Assembly: GCA_021845665.1 (NCBI GenBank)
Contig: JAJZVO010000035.1
Span: 1 to 44,865, forward strand
Reading direction: 5' to 3'
Origin: Bacteroidota bacterium
GTDB lineage: Bacteria > Bacteroidota > Ignavibacteria > Kryptoniales > JAKASW01
Length of the DNA: 44,865 nt
In this document: one piece after another, positions 25,866-33,299 of the stretch
Numbering within the stretch: position 1 is the first letter of the stretch
How the letters are laid out: every line of letters begins with the position of its first letter
Made by a program: the position numbers and the translations under genes
The notes under the pieces: generated by a model
Told to the model about the DNA's origin: nothing
Seen by the model: the letters and a program-made list of their open reading frames with translations, nothing else
Database searches by the model: none

Positions 25866-26912
25866 TTACTTCAGTATGCTCTCACCGTTGTAAGTGACGG
25901 ATTTCAGCTTTTCGATATTGAGCTTTTGAATCCTGCCAGGAAGCGGCGCATAGTCGAGATCCGCAGAATACTTCTGACCTTCGGTTACCGCCCATCTCAT
26001 GAATTCGAGGACATCTTTGGCCTGGTTGTATTCAGGCTGATTCCTATATATGAGGAACCAGGTGGCGCTCGATATCGGGTAAGATGTTTTTCCTGGAGCA
26101 TTCGTTATCGAGAACCTCAAATCTTTCGGGAGCGTCTTTGCGGCGTTTGCAAGCGCTTCGGTCACTCCGGGAATTGAAGGGTGTACGTAGACGCCGTCGA
26201 CGTTTTTTATGTCCGCAAACGAAATGTCATTCTGAAGAGCGTAAATGAGTTCGACGTAGCCGATCGCCCCCGGAGTTCTCGAGACCTGTCCTGCGACTCC
26301 GTCGTTTCCTTTACCACCGATGCCTGCCGGCCAATCGAGGCTGGTCGACTTGCCGACCTTCTGATCCCATTCCGAACTGACTTTGGAGAGATAATCCGCA
26401 AAGATATAGGTTGTTCCGCTGCCGTCCGCACGATGGACGACCACAATCTTTGTCGCCGGGAGCTTGATTCCGGGATTGAGTGACATGATCCTGCTGTCAT
26501 TCCACGCCGATATTTTCCCGAGATAGATGTCTGCAATCGTTTTACCGTCGAACTTCAGATTCGCAGTCACACCGGGCAGATTGTAAACCACGACCACGGC
26601 ACCGAGTGTCTCTGGTATGTGAATGACATCGCCGTGCACCTTTTTCGCATCGGCCAACTGTTCCTCCGTCATCGGGGCATCGCTCGCGCCGAAGTTTACC
26701 GTTCCTGCGATGAGCTGCCTGATGCCTCCGCCGCTCCCGATCGCCTGGTAGTTGATCCGAACCCTTGGCTTAATTTTCTGGTATTCGCTGGACCATTTTG
26801 AAATGAGTGGGTATGGGAAAGTTGCACCTGCCCCATTGATCACTTCCTGCGCTTTCGCCGTGCCTATCGACAGAAGCACCGCTGTTAATACACTCACGAC
26901 TCGTCTTAGCAT
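25866..26912 (-). CDS. pstS: Periplasmic phosphate-binding protein PstS (copy 1)
   Basis: Substrate-binding protein of a PstSCAB-type phosphate importer, 348 residues. A signal peptide (about 1-21, cleavage after AKA) leads into NGAGATFPYPL. The phosphate-contact segments are GSGGGIRQL near 62, GASDAPM near 75 and RADGSGTTYIF near 160. CAGGAGA lies before the ATG. It has its own Pho-type repeat array upstream and is separated from the other pstS by a terminator. It is a clear tandem paralogue of 27200-28273, with long identical stretches. No lipobox is seen, so it should be soluble in the periplasm. Confidence 0.94.
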   Translation of the reverse strand: MLRRVVSVLTAVLLSIGTAKAQEVINGAGATFPYPLISKWSSEYQKIKPRVRINYQAIGSGGGIRQLIAGTVNFGASDAPMTEEQLADAKKVHGDVIHIPETLGAVVVVYNLPGVTANLKFDGKTIADIYLGKISAWNDSRIMSLNPGIKLPATKIVVVHRADGSGTTYIFADYLSKVSSEWDQKVGKSTSLDWPAGIGGKGNDGVAGQVSRTPGAIGYVELIYALQNDISFADIKNVDGVYVHPSIPGVTEALANAAKTLPKDLRFSITNAPGKTSYPISSATWFLIYRNQPEYNQAKDVLEFMRWAVTEGQKYSADLDYAPLPGRIQKLNIEKLKSVTYNGESILK

Positions 26913-26998
26913 ACTTAGTCTCCTGACTTTTTGTTATGATGTTCTAAACGCCGGAATGAGTCTAATATCGCGCACGATTTGCCCTTATGCACATCGAC

Positions 26999-27053
26999 AA
27001 TTTACCAAGTCAGGGTAACATATGTGTTAATTTTGGATTAAGGAATCGTGAAG
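26999..27053 (-). promoter_or_regulatory. Pho-box-like array and promoter of pstS copy 1
   Basis: On the minus strand 11-bp units start with CTTCAC (27048-27053), CTTAAT (27037-27042), ATTAAC (27026-27031) and a weaker TGTTAC (27015-27020). TAAATT at 26999-27004 lies 20 bp beyond the TTAACA of the third unit; the porin promoter has TAGATT at exactly the same distance. Same order and spacing as the ppk array. Confidence 0.7.
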
Positions 27054-27079
27054 GGAGGGAACCGGCGAAGCACAGCGAT

Positions 27080-27120
27080 CTTTCGAAGGTAGTCCGGATT
27101 CAGCCCGGTACCTTCGAAAG
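27080..27120. repeat. Perfect 12-bp inverted repeat between pstS genes
   Basis: CTTTCGAAGGTA (27080-27091) and its exact complement (27109-27120) enclose 17 bases, within which CCGG occurs twice and can pair as an inner stem. It lies just past the terminator of the upstream pstS and before the Pho array. No T-run follows on either strand, so it is not a plain intrinsic terminator; it could protect an RNA 3' end or bind a protein. Confidence 0.6.
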
Positions 27121-27128
27121 GTTTCCAT

Positions 27129-27167
27129 AAAAAAGCGGGGTCGCAGTTTTTACGCCGCGGACCCCGC
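27129..27167 (-). terminator. Intrinsic terminator after pstS copy 2
   Basis: On the minus strand GCGGGGTC (27160-27167) pairs with GACCCCGC (27135-27142) and is followed directly by six T. It ends the porin-pstS transcript 33 bp after the stop codon. A smaller CCCG/CGGG stem lies at 27178-27190 before it. Confidence 0.85.
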
Positions 27168-27199
27168 ATCCTCTTGCCCCGAAAAACGGGATTTAAATC

Positions 27200-28273
27200 T
27201 TAGTACAGTCTCTTTCCATTATAGTTTACTTTGCGGAGAAGGCCGAGCTCCATCTTCTGGATCGGTCCGGGAATAGGAGCGTAATCCAATGCAGGCTCCA
27301 TCTTCTGACCTTCGGTCAGGACCCAGTGAAGGAACTGGACTGTCTCATTGGCGATCTTGTAGCTTGTATAGTGTCCCTGGTTGACGTAGACAATGAGCCA
27401 TGTCGCGCTCGAGATCGGATAGGATGACTTTCCGGGAGCGTTCGTTATGGAGAACCTGAGGTCCTTCGGAACGATCTTAGCAGCATTGGCGGCCGCATCG
27501 CTGACGCTCTGGATGGTCGGGTGAATGAAGGCGCCCGCCTGGTTCTTCACAGCGCCGAACGGCACGTCGTTCTGAAGTGCGTAGATAAGGGTTACGTATC
27601 CGATCGAATAAGGAGTCTGCTCGATCTGTCCGGTGACTCCCTGGTTCCCTTTGGCTCCGATGCCGACCGGCCAGTCAACACTTGTGCCCCTGCCGACCTT
27701 TTTGTCCCACTGCTTTGACACTTTGCAGAGGAAGTCGACGAATATATATGTGTCGCCGCTGCCGTCGGAACGGTGGACCACGATAATCGGGCGGTCAGGA
27801 AGGTTCACGCCGGGGTTCAAAGCCTTCAGTTCGGGATCGTTCCATTTCGTGATCTGTCCCATGAAGATCTCAGCGATGACCGGCCCCGTGAACTTGAGAA
27901 TGCCCTTATAGCCCGGTATATGATAAGTAACCGCAACCGCACCCATGGCCTCCGGAAGGTGAACGACCGGGCCGTGTGCCTTTTCGGCCGCCGCGATCTG
28001 CTCGTTGTTGAGAGGCGCATCGCTGGCACCGATTTCTACCGTACCGGCTAGCAGCTGCTCGATTCCGCCGCCGCTTCCGATTGCCTGGTAGTTGAATTCA
28101 ATGTCCGGGTGCATCTTGTGGTACACGTCGGCCCATTTTGAAAACATCGGGTAGATGAAAGTCGATCCTGCGCCGTTGATGAGTGTCTGCGCGTTGACCA
28201 TCGCGGTCGAGGCAAACATGGCGACTATCGCGATCAAGACTTTTCCCGCAAGCGGGATCTTCGATTTAAGCAT
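27200..28273 (-). CDS. pstS: Periplasmic phosphate-binding protein PstS (copy 2)
   Basis: Second phosphate-binding protein, 357 residues. The signal peptide spans about 1-29 (cleavage after VNA) and the mature protein begins at NGAGSTFIYPMFSKW. It shares GSGGGIEQLLAGTV, IGASDAPL, RSDGSGDTYIF and SITNAPGKSSYPISSATW with copy 1. AAGGAG stands 6 bp before the ATG at 28273; a GTG one codon earlier is too close to the ribosome site. It follows the porin gene by 67 bp without a visible promoter, so porin and this pstS are probably one Pho-controlled operon. Confidence 0.93.
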   Translation of the reverse strand: MLKSKIPLAGKVLIAIVAMFASTAMVNAQTLINGAGSTFIYPMFSKWADVYHKMHPDIEFNYQAIGSGGGIEQLLAGTVEIGASDAPLNNEQIAAAEKAHGPVVHLPEAMGAVAVTYHIPGYKGILKFTGPVIAEIFMGQITKWNDPELKALNPGVNLPDRPIIVVHRSDGSGDTYIFVDFLCKVSKQWDKKVGRGTSVDWPVGIGAKGNQGVTGQIEQTPYSIGYVTLIYALQNDVPFGAVKNQAGAFIHPTIQSVSDAAANAAKIVPKDLRFSITNAPGKSSYPISSATWLIVYVNQGHYTSYKIANETVQFLHWVLTEGQKMEPALDYAPIPGPIQKMELGLLRKVNYNGKRLY

Positions 28274-28340
28274 CACATGCTCCTTTTTAGTTTTGGATTT
28301 GTCAATAAGAACAAAGAATCGCGAATAACTGTTTCAAATT

Positions 28341-29396
28341 CTAGAAATCGAAGTAGTAGGTGACCCTGTACATGACATCGGGCTTGGAACCGCTCACTCC
28401 ATAGGTAGTATACTCCAAGTTGGGCATGAAGTGAACGTGGTCGTTTACTTTGTAGTCCAGCGCCGCCATGAGGAAATTCTGGGTGCAGTAGAGAAATTGA
28501 TTGGATCCGAGCGTGACGTTCTGGTACGTCTTGTCCGAGTTGCCGTCATAAATGTCGTATCTGCCGACCAGGTTAAGATCCTTGACGAGCGTGACCCACC
28601 CGTTGAAGCTGATGCCGTTGCGATTGAGATTGGAACCGTCGGGGTTTGATTTCGCCACGGTATTCACGAAACCCTGCACACCGATGGAGTAAGTCTTCGT
28701 CTTGTAGTTCAATATGAGGTCGCCGGTGGAGATATCCTTCTGGTCCGGTTCTCCGGAGTATTGTCCATCGAGGTATACGGTAAACCCGTTGACAGTATAA
28801 TCCAGGAAGAGATATGCGCTTTTGTACCTGAAACTCGGATCGAGATTTGTCGGCGTGCCGTTGGCGTTGTCGGGATACAGGCCGCCGCTGTTGCCGCTGT
28901 TGTTGCCAACAAGAAGCCCTGCTGAGAATTCGTGCGTGAATCTCTCCGTCAGTGATACCCCTAAGTCTCTCGAAGCGCTAATACCGTGCAGGTCCTGGAT
29001 GGTCTTCTCAAGAGGCCGATACCCGAATAGTGGTTCCGCAAAATTGATGTTCCATGTTCCCTGCAGACCGATAATGAGGTCGCTGTTGGGGATGGGATTG
29101 TGCCAGTCGATGAAGGCATCCTTAACCCATGTCGAAAGTTTACCATTGCCGAGATTTGAGGCTGTAGGATCTGATTCCAGACGCATCCTTGCCCAGAAAT
29201 CATTAGTTATGTTATAGTGCGCCGTAAGGTAGATCCTCCGGTATTCAAAAGCCTGCATGTTGTTCTGCGAAGGTACGTGATCCTGCGCGAGGTAGTAGTA
29301 ATCTCCGAACATGAGGCCGGAAAATTTCGGGAGGTTCTGTGCGAAAGCCGCTCCCGCAAACAGCAAGAGAGCCATAAAGGCGTAGATTGATCGCAT
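28341..29396 (-). CDS. Outer-membrane porin, probably phosphate-related
   Basis: Beta-barrel outer-membrane protein of 351 residues. A signal peptide (about 1-20, ending AFA) is followed by alternating amphipathic strands rich in Tyr, Asn and Gly, and it ends YYFDF with the terminal Phe expected for BAM-dependent assembly. An upstream in-frame start at 29432 would add 12 charged residues; the ATG at 29396 has AAAGGAG 9 bp before it and gives a proper signal peptide. It resembles OprP/OprO-type porins in size and strand pattern, but selectivity cannot be read from sequence. The Pho-type array upstream and pstS downstream suggest phosphate or polyphosphate uptake. Confidence 0.8.
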   Translation of the reverse strand: MRSIYAFMALLLFAGAAFAQNLPKFSGLMFGDYYYLAQDHVPSQNNMQAFEYRRIYLTAHYNITNDFWARMRLESDPTASNLGNGKLSTWVKDAFIDWHNPIPNSDLIIGLQGTWNINFAEPLFGYRPLEKTIQDLHGISASRDLGVSLTERFTHEFSAGLLVGNNSGNSGGLYPDNANGTPTNLDPSFRYKSAYLFLDYTVNGFTVYLDGQYSGEPDQKDISTGDLILNYKTKTYSIGVQGFVNTVAKSNPDGSNLNRNGISFNGWVTLVKDLNLVGRYDIYDGNSDKTYQNVTLGSNQFLYCTQNFLMAALDYKVNDHVHFMPNLEYTTYGVSGSKPDVMYRVTYYFDF

Positions 29397-29421
29397 GAAA
29401 GTGTTCTCCTTTTTTGCAAAC

Positions 29422-29476
29422 AATCTACCCATGCGCTATAACCTCGACGTTAATAGTGTGTTAAGGATTTGTGAAG
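29422..29476 (-). promoter_or_regulatory. Pho-box-like array and promoter of the porin gene
   Basis: On the minus strand 11-bp units at 29444-29476 start with CTTCAC (29471-29476), CTTAAC (29460-29465) and ATTAAC (29449-29454). TAGATT at 29422-29427 lies 20 bp beyond the TTAACG of the third unit, matching the pstS geometry. The ATG is 26 bp beyond that element. Confidence 0.7.
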
Positions 29477-29518
29477 CGGGGTGGAAAGGCGGCGAGGGGG
29501 CCGGCAATTAGGGTGATC

Positions 29519-29551
29519 GTCACCAGCCCAGGAATATACGGCGCTGGTGAC
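29519..29551. terminator. Hairpin after the M20 peptidase gene
   Basis: GTCACCAGC (29519-29527) is a perfect complement of GCTGGTGAC (29543-29551), with a 15-base loop, starting 11 bp after the peptidase stop. No T-run follows on the minus strand, so termination would be weak or factor-assisted. Confidence 0.4.
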
Positions 29552-29562
29552 AGCCACCACGG

Positions 29563-30924
29563 TTACATCCTGCTTACGGTATCGAAGAATGTCACGAACG
29601 TTTTAACGCCGACAGCATATTGTCCGAAGTCGAAGTACTCGTTGGGCGCATGATAGCCGTGCTCTGGAAGACTCAATCCGATTATGGTTATCGGTGCTTT
29701 CAGGTGCTTTGCCATTGTCACGACCGCACCTATCGAACCGCCTTCGCGTATGAAGGCCGGCTTCTTGCCGAAGGCGAACTCAACAGCATCCGATGCCGCC
29801 TTCGCAAGCGAACCCGAGAAATCACCGAGGTACGGCCCGAGCGCGCTGTGCGGCTTCACCTTGACATCGGGATTTAGCTTCTTTACATAGCCGGTGAGAA
29901 GCTTCAATACCTTCTTCGGCGACTGGTTCGGCACGAGCCTCATGCTGATCTTCGCCTCCGCTCTCGGCGGCACCACGGTCTTTACTCCCGGGCCGGTATA
30001 TCCGCCGACAATGCCGTGCACCTCAAGTGTCGGCATACCCCAGATTCTGGTGAGCACTTCGGCAGGCTTCTTTGTGCGCATGCTCTTTAGGCCATGGACT
30101 CTCTGAAAGTCGCTGACCTTGAATCCGCTCGCGAGGAAATTGTCGATCTCTTTCTTCTTCAGGGGGATTACGTCGTCGTAAAAATGCGGCATCTTCACTT
30201 TGCCGGTCTTGGCGTTGTAGAGCTGCGATATCAGCTGAGCCAGCTCGCCGATCGGATTCCTGGCCGCGCCGCCGGTTACGCCAGAATGCGCGTCGTTCGT
30301 CCCGGTCTCGAGGTGAAGCGTTACCCCCTGTAGTCCCCTGAGCCCGTATGTAATGGCCGGCTTCGTTCGGTCGAGCCAGAGCGTGTCGGATACTACAATG
30401 ACATCCGATTTCAACTCGGCTTTCCTTTTCGTGATGAGGTTTTCGAAATTCGGACTTCCGATTTCCTCTTCGAATTCCCAGATGAAGTTTATGTTGACCG
30501 GGATGTTGTTCAGCATGGCATAGTTTGCGGCAAAGAGCACCGTCATGGCCGGACCCTTATCGTCCGTCGCGCCCCGCGCGTAATACTTGTCACCCTCCAC
30601 CTGGAACCTGAAAGGCTCGCGCACCCATTCCGGCTCGTTTGCAGGTTGAACGTCCAGATGATTGTAAACGGATATCGTCTTTGCGTGCGGGAGGGACCCG
30701 AACTTCGCAATCACCGCACGGTTCCCGCCGGTCTCGACAATTTCTGCCGTCCCTCCCATCGATTCGACAATCTGCTTCGCCTTCTCCGCGCCGCGGAGCA
30801 TGTCTTCCTTGTGAGACGGGTCCATAGATATTGTCTGGATCTCAGTTATCTCCCGGAGTGTGTTCTCAAAATCCGGTCTTGACGCCCGGACAAAGGCCTC
30901 AAGACTTTCAAGCACGGTGCTCAT
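29563..30924 (-). CDS. M20 family dipeptidase
   Basis: Zinc-dependent peptidase of the ArgE/DapE/CPG2/carnosinase family, 453 residues. Metal ligands and catalytic residues are recognisable: HLD in YNHLDVQP, TDDKG in ARGATDDKGPAM, the EE pair in EFEEEIGSP, and a late glycine-rich motif REGGSIGAV. The dimerisation lid domain lies between (about 210-330). The ATG at 30924 follows AAAGGAAAGAAGAG; a longer frame to 31065 adds 47 residues unlike the family and is rejected. Substrate not determined; dipeptide cleavage is the usual activity of this subgroup. A MITE-like element lies about 100 bp upstream. Confidence 0.93.
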   Translation of the reverse strand: MSTVLESLEAFVRASRPDFENTLREITEIQTISMDPSHKEDMLRGAEKAKQIVESMGGTAEIVETGGNRAVIAKFGSLPHAKTISVYNHLDVQPANEPEWVREPFRFQVEGDKYYARGATDDKGPAMTVLFAANYAMLNNIPVNINFIWEFEEEIGSPNFENLITKRKAELKSDVIVVSDTLWLDRTKPAITYGLRGLQGVTLHLETGTNDAHSGVTGGAARNPIGELAQLISQLYNAKTGKVKMPHFYDDVIPLKKKEIDNFLASGFKVSDFQRVHGLKSMRTKKPAEVLTRIWGMPTLEVHGIVGGYTGPGVKTVVPPRAEAKISMRLVPNQSPKKVLKLLTGYVKKLNPDVKVKPHSALGPYLGDFSGSLAKAASDAVEFAFGKKPAFIREGGSIGAVVTMAKHLKAPITIIGLSLPEHGYHAPNEYFDFGQYAVGVKTFVTFFDTVSRM

Positions 30925-31021
30925 CTCTTCTTTCCTTTCTGTCGGTCGTGACAACGAATCATTCCCGCCCATGATGGATAAAGTCAAATTACCAACTTGA
31001 AATATGAAATGCACGCAGAAG

Positions 31022-31030
31022 AAGTACATG
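31022..31030. repeat. Target site duplication, left copy
   Basis: AAGTACATG directly abuts the left terminal repeat of the element at 31031-31178 and is repeated exactly at 31179-31187. Confidence 0.8.
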
Positions 31031-31178
31031 GGGTGTGCGACAAAAATATAACGCACCATCGGCATCCATTAAAAATGGACGCCTGTGAAGGTGCCCGAAA
31101 CCCCGAATGGGGTTTTGAGACTTTTTGAGCCGTTCATTTAAATGAATGGCGATAGTTTCACAAATTTGTCGCAGACCC
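31031..31178. mobile_element. MITE-like non-autonomous transposable element, 148 bp
   Basis: The element begins GGGTGTGCGACAAA (31031-31044) and ends with the complement of GGGTCTGCGACAAA (31165-31178): 14-bp terminal inverted repeats with one mismatch. It is flanked by exact 9-bp duplications of AAGTACATG. The interior has no gene but several stems: AAACCCC/GGGGTTT around a GAAT loop, CCATT/AATGG, and the palindrome TTCATTTAAATGAA. Size, termini, hairpins and duplication are those of a MITE moved by a transposase encoded elsewhere. The transposase family is not settled; 8-10 bp duplications occur in several IS families. Confidence 0.8.
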
Positions 31179-31187
31179 AAGTACATG
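31179..31187. repeat. Target site duplication, right copy
   Basis: Second AAGTACATG, identical to 31022-31030 and directly abutting the right terminal repeat. Confidence 0.8.
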
Positions 31188-31318
31188 TGTCAAGACATTA
31201 CTACCGGCTTTATGATCCATTTCAGATTAATGAGCACGGAAGACGAGGGAGCGACATCGATTAATTCAGATAGATAATCGTTATTGATCCTGTGGCCGTC
31301 TGGTATCAGACAATCCTC

Positions 31319-31612
31319 TTACGCCGCGCGGTCGAGGTGCCGGGTGGCGGAAGGATGATTGGGTGGATACGGCATCCTCTCCGCTATAGCCGCCCGGATA
31401 CGCTCGCAGCAATAGTCAACTACTTCCCATGACTCGCTTCCCGGTCTTACATCTATGAGGATCGTGGCACGCGAACCCGATCGGTGAGCCGGGCAGGTGA
31501 GATGTGAAACCTTACTATCCAGCACGCTTTTGGAACTCTTGATAAACTCAGGCCGCTTTTCCCACACCATATCGACATGTCTGTTGCCTTCCTTGAATAT
31601 CAGGTTTATCAT
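31319..31612 (-). CDS. Small hypothetical protein, 97 residues
   Basis: Not recognised. The product is soluble and mixed in charge. The middle has LTCPAHRSGSRATILIDV and then VVDYCCERIRAAIAER, three cysteines and several histidines, suggesting a compact alpha/beta fold that could bind metal. GAGAGGAA lies 5 bp before the ATG, which together with the balanced composition argues for a real gene. It stands alone, between the MITE and the radical SAM gene's terminator, with no obvious partner. Confidence 0.55.
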   Translation of the reverse strand: MINLIFKEGNRHVDMVWEKRPEFIKSSKSVLDSKVSHLTCPAHRSGSRATILIDVRPGSESWEVVDYCCERIRAAIAERMPYPPNHPSATRHLDRAA

Positions 31613-32012
31613 TGCGTTTCCTCTCTTTCTATCTGGAAAATATCGACCGTCTGTTAAGAGAAGATTTCGGTCCGGTTAATTTTCAGTAAGCAGACACGTG
31701 CAACCATCTGGACTTTGCCGGCGCCTGTTCCCGCATTACAAGCGGCTGTCCTGCACGTCTAAGTGGCTGATTCCTTTGTTCTTCGCTGAATTTCACGAGT
31801 TGGCAATTGAAAATCGGAAGTCCATTCAGGAAAGCCTGCGGCAGAAATCCGAAATCATTCGAACGTCGTCGGGTAGTTCAACCACGGTCCCCGGGGTGAC
31901 AATGCGCCAATTTGAAATCATTTAACCGATGGGGGTTGAACATAGGTAAGAAAAAAGGGGAACGCCGTCCCGCCGGCATTCCCCATCATTTGATTAGGAG
32001 AGCTACTACCGT
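31613..32012. other. Intergenic region around the radical SAM terminator
   Basis: Contains the terminator at 31951-31984 and, at its left end, the leader of the 97-residue gene. A 75-codon open frame at 31698-31925 on the plus strand has no ribosome site or recognisable composition and is not called. Nothing else stands out. Confidence 0.5.
31951..31984 (-). terminator. Intrinsic terminator after radical SAM gene
   Basis: On the minus strand GGGGAATGCCG (31974-31984) pairs, with one G-T pair, with CGGCGTTCCCC (31957-31967); the loop is short and six T follow. It lies 28 bp beyond the stop codon and isolates the gene from the 97-residue one. Confidence 0.85.
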
Positions 32013-33299
32013 CTATTTGACCAACTCCTTTTCCTGTTCCTGTTCGACTTCTATGGCATTCTTCGGGACCATTCGCAAGAAGTCGCCGTACTTCATGAGC
32101 TCTTCTAGTCTGCATGACCAAACGAGCTGTTCTCTCCCCTTGTCATCTTTATAGTAGGTGATGTCGGGACAACCGTCACACATGCTCTGGTCGCCGTTCG
32201 GCATCAGGTCGACAGGCTGGATGATCATGATCGACTGCATGCGTACCTTCTTGAAAAGCCGGAATGGATTTGCCGACAGGTACTTGAAATAGTTGCCTGC
32301 CGCCTTCCGCATTCCTTTGTCGACTCCCCAGGAAGCGAGAAGCGTCGTTCTTCCGAGACCGAGAGTCTTCGGCGAAGCATAGGATATGTAGCGATCGTGC
32401 TTGTAATGATACAGCGTCATTACCAACTCCAGGAACTTACTGCCGGCATATCCGAATATTCGGTCCTTCGTCCCAACCCTTTCCGTAAGGAGCCATTTGA
32501 AATGATCGGGCCTGTGAGTGCCGTTGAGATAAGCGGCAGGCATGAAGTCGGGGTACTTCTCGCGGATCTTGTTCACGATGTCGGGCGCCATTATGTCCGT
32601 GACTTCGCTCTTGTCGGAGTGATAGTGGATGTCATCCATTACGATTTTCCTATCGCCGGCATAGAAGTTAAACGGCGTGTCGGGCGTGATGTAACGGAAG
32701 AGGATGAATACCATCGTGTGGACGATATCGATATGTTTCTGGGCCCACTCGACGAGCTGCGGGACATACTGAATTGTATCGTCATATACTGTCGAGTTGA
32801 AAGAGCACGCTATGTTTCCTTCCGCGGCGAGCATCTCAGCGTAATGAAGCCTCAGGTCGCAAAGTTCGAGCTCGTTCTTTCCCATCCATTCTTTCTCGCG
32901 TCCGCGGCCCTGCTTGCTGTCGATGTGGAATGTGAAACCGAATACACCGGCCTGCTTCAGCTCGTGGAGCAGCTCCTTCGTGAGGGCGATCCCGTTTGTG
33001 TTCAAGATCGGTTTCAACCCGCGGCGCTTGATGTCGGCGACGAGCGGTACGATGTCCGGGTAAAGAAGCGGATCGCCTCCTGCTATCGAGACGCAGTCCG
33101 TCTTTCTCATTGACTGGAAAAAGTCGAGCTCGTGTTTGACTTCTTCCAGCGGTTTATGTGAATTCTTGATATTCTTCCGGTAGCATCCGTAGCAGTTCAG
33201 GTTGCACTGAGAAGTGGGTTCCAGCCATGTGATGCCGTTGTCCGGCATTGTCCAGGGCAGTCGATATAGATTCCTTGCGTCTACGACATGGTTTTCCAT
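32013..33299 (-). CDS. Radical SAM protein of unknown function
   Basis: Iron-sulfur SAM enzyme of 428 residues. The cluster-binding CxxxCxxC is C32, C36 and C39 in CNLNCYGC. SIAGGDPLLYPD near 71-82 is the SAM-contact GGxP-like motif, and LNTNGIALT near 98 fits the barrel. Three late cysteines (C374, C377, C396) sit where SPASM or twitch-type proteins bind an auxiliary cluster. AGAAGGAG precedes the ATG. It is transcribed alone, with its own terminator and no adjacent precursor peptide, so peptide modification is not supported by context. Substrate unknown. Confidence 0.88.
   Translation of the reverse strand: MENHVVDARNLYRLPWTMPDNGITWLEPTSQCNLNCYGCYRKNIKNSHKPLEEVKHELDFFQSMRKTDCVSIAGGDPLLYPDIVPLVADIKRRGLKPILNTNGIALTKELLHELKQAGVFGFTFHIDSKQGRGREKEWMGKNELELCDLRLHYAEMLAAEGNIACSFNSTVYDDTIQYVPQLVEWAQKHIDIVHTMVFILFRYITPDTPFNFYAGDRKIVMDDIHYHSDKSEVTDIMAPDIVNKIREKYPDFMPAAYLNGTHRPDHFKWLLTERVGTKDRIFGYAGSKFLELVMTLYHYKHDRYISYASPKTLGLGRTTLLASWGVDKGMRKAAGNYFKYLSANPFRLFKKVRMQSIMIIQPVDLMPNGDQSMCDGCPDITYYKDDKGREQLVWSCRLEELMKYGDFLRMVPKNAIEVEQEQEKELVK

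Noticed and set aside
25866-28273. pstS pair as an assembly artefact or pseudogene
   Set aside because: Both frames are intact with separate signal peptides, ribosome sites and diverged sequence.
29397-29432. 12-residue extension of the porin
   Set aside because: It would bury the signal peptide behind charged residues and would read through the ribosome site.
30925-31065. 47-residue N-terminal extension of the M20 peptidase
   Set aside because: It is unlike the family, while the ATG at 30924 has a good ribosome site.
30989-31186. 65-codon open frame across the MITE-like element
   Set aside because: It runs through both terminal repeats and hairpins; the non-coding element explains the sequence better.
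31653-31680. Partial Pho-like repeat before the 97-residue gene
   Set aside because: ATTAAC and CTTAAC are 22 bp apart on the minus strand, but the unit between them does not match, so it does not meet the three-unit pattern.
31698-31925. 75-codon plus-strand open frame
   Set aside because: No ribosome site, no family resemblance, and it sits in a gene-poor stretch; a decayed gene cannot be excluded.
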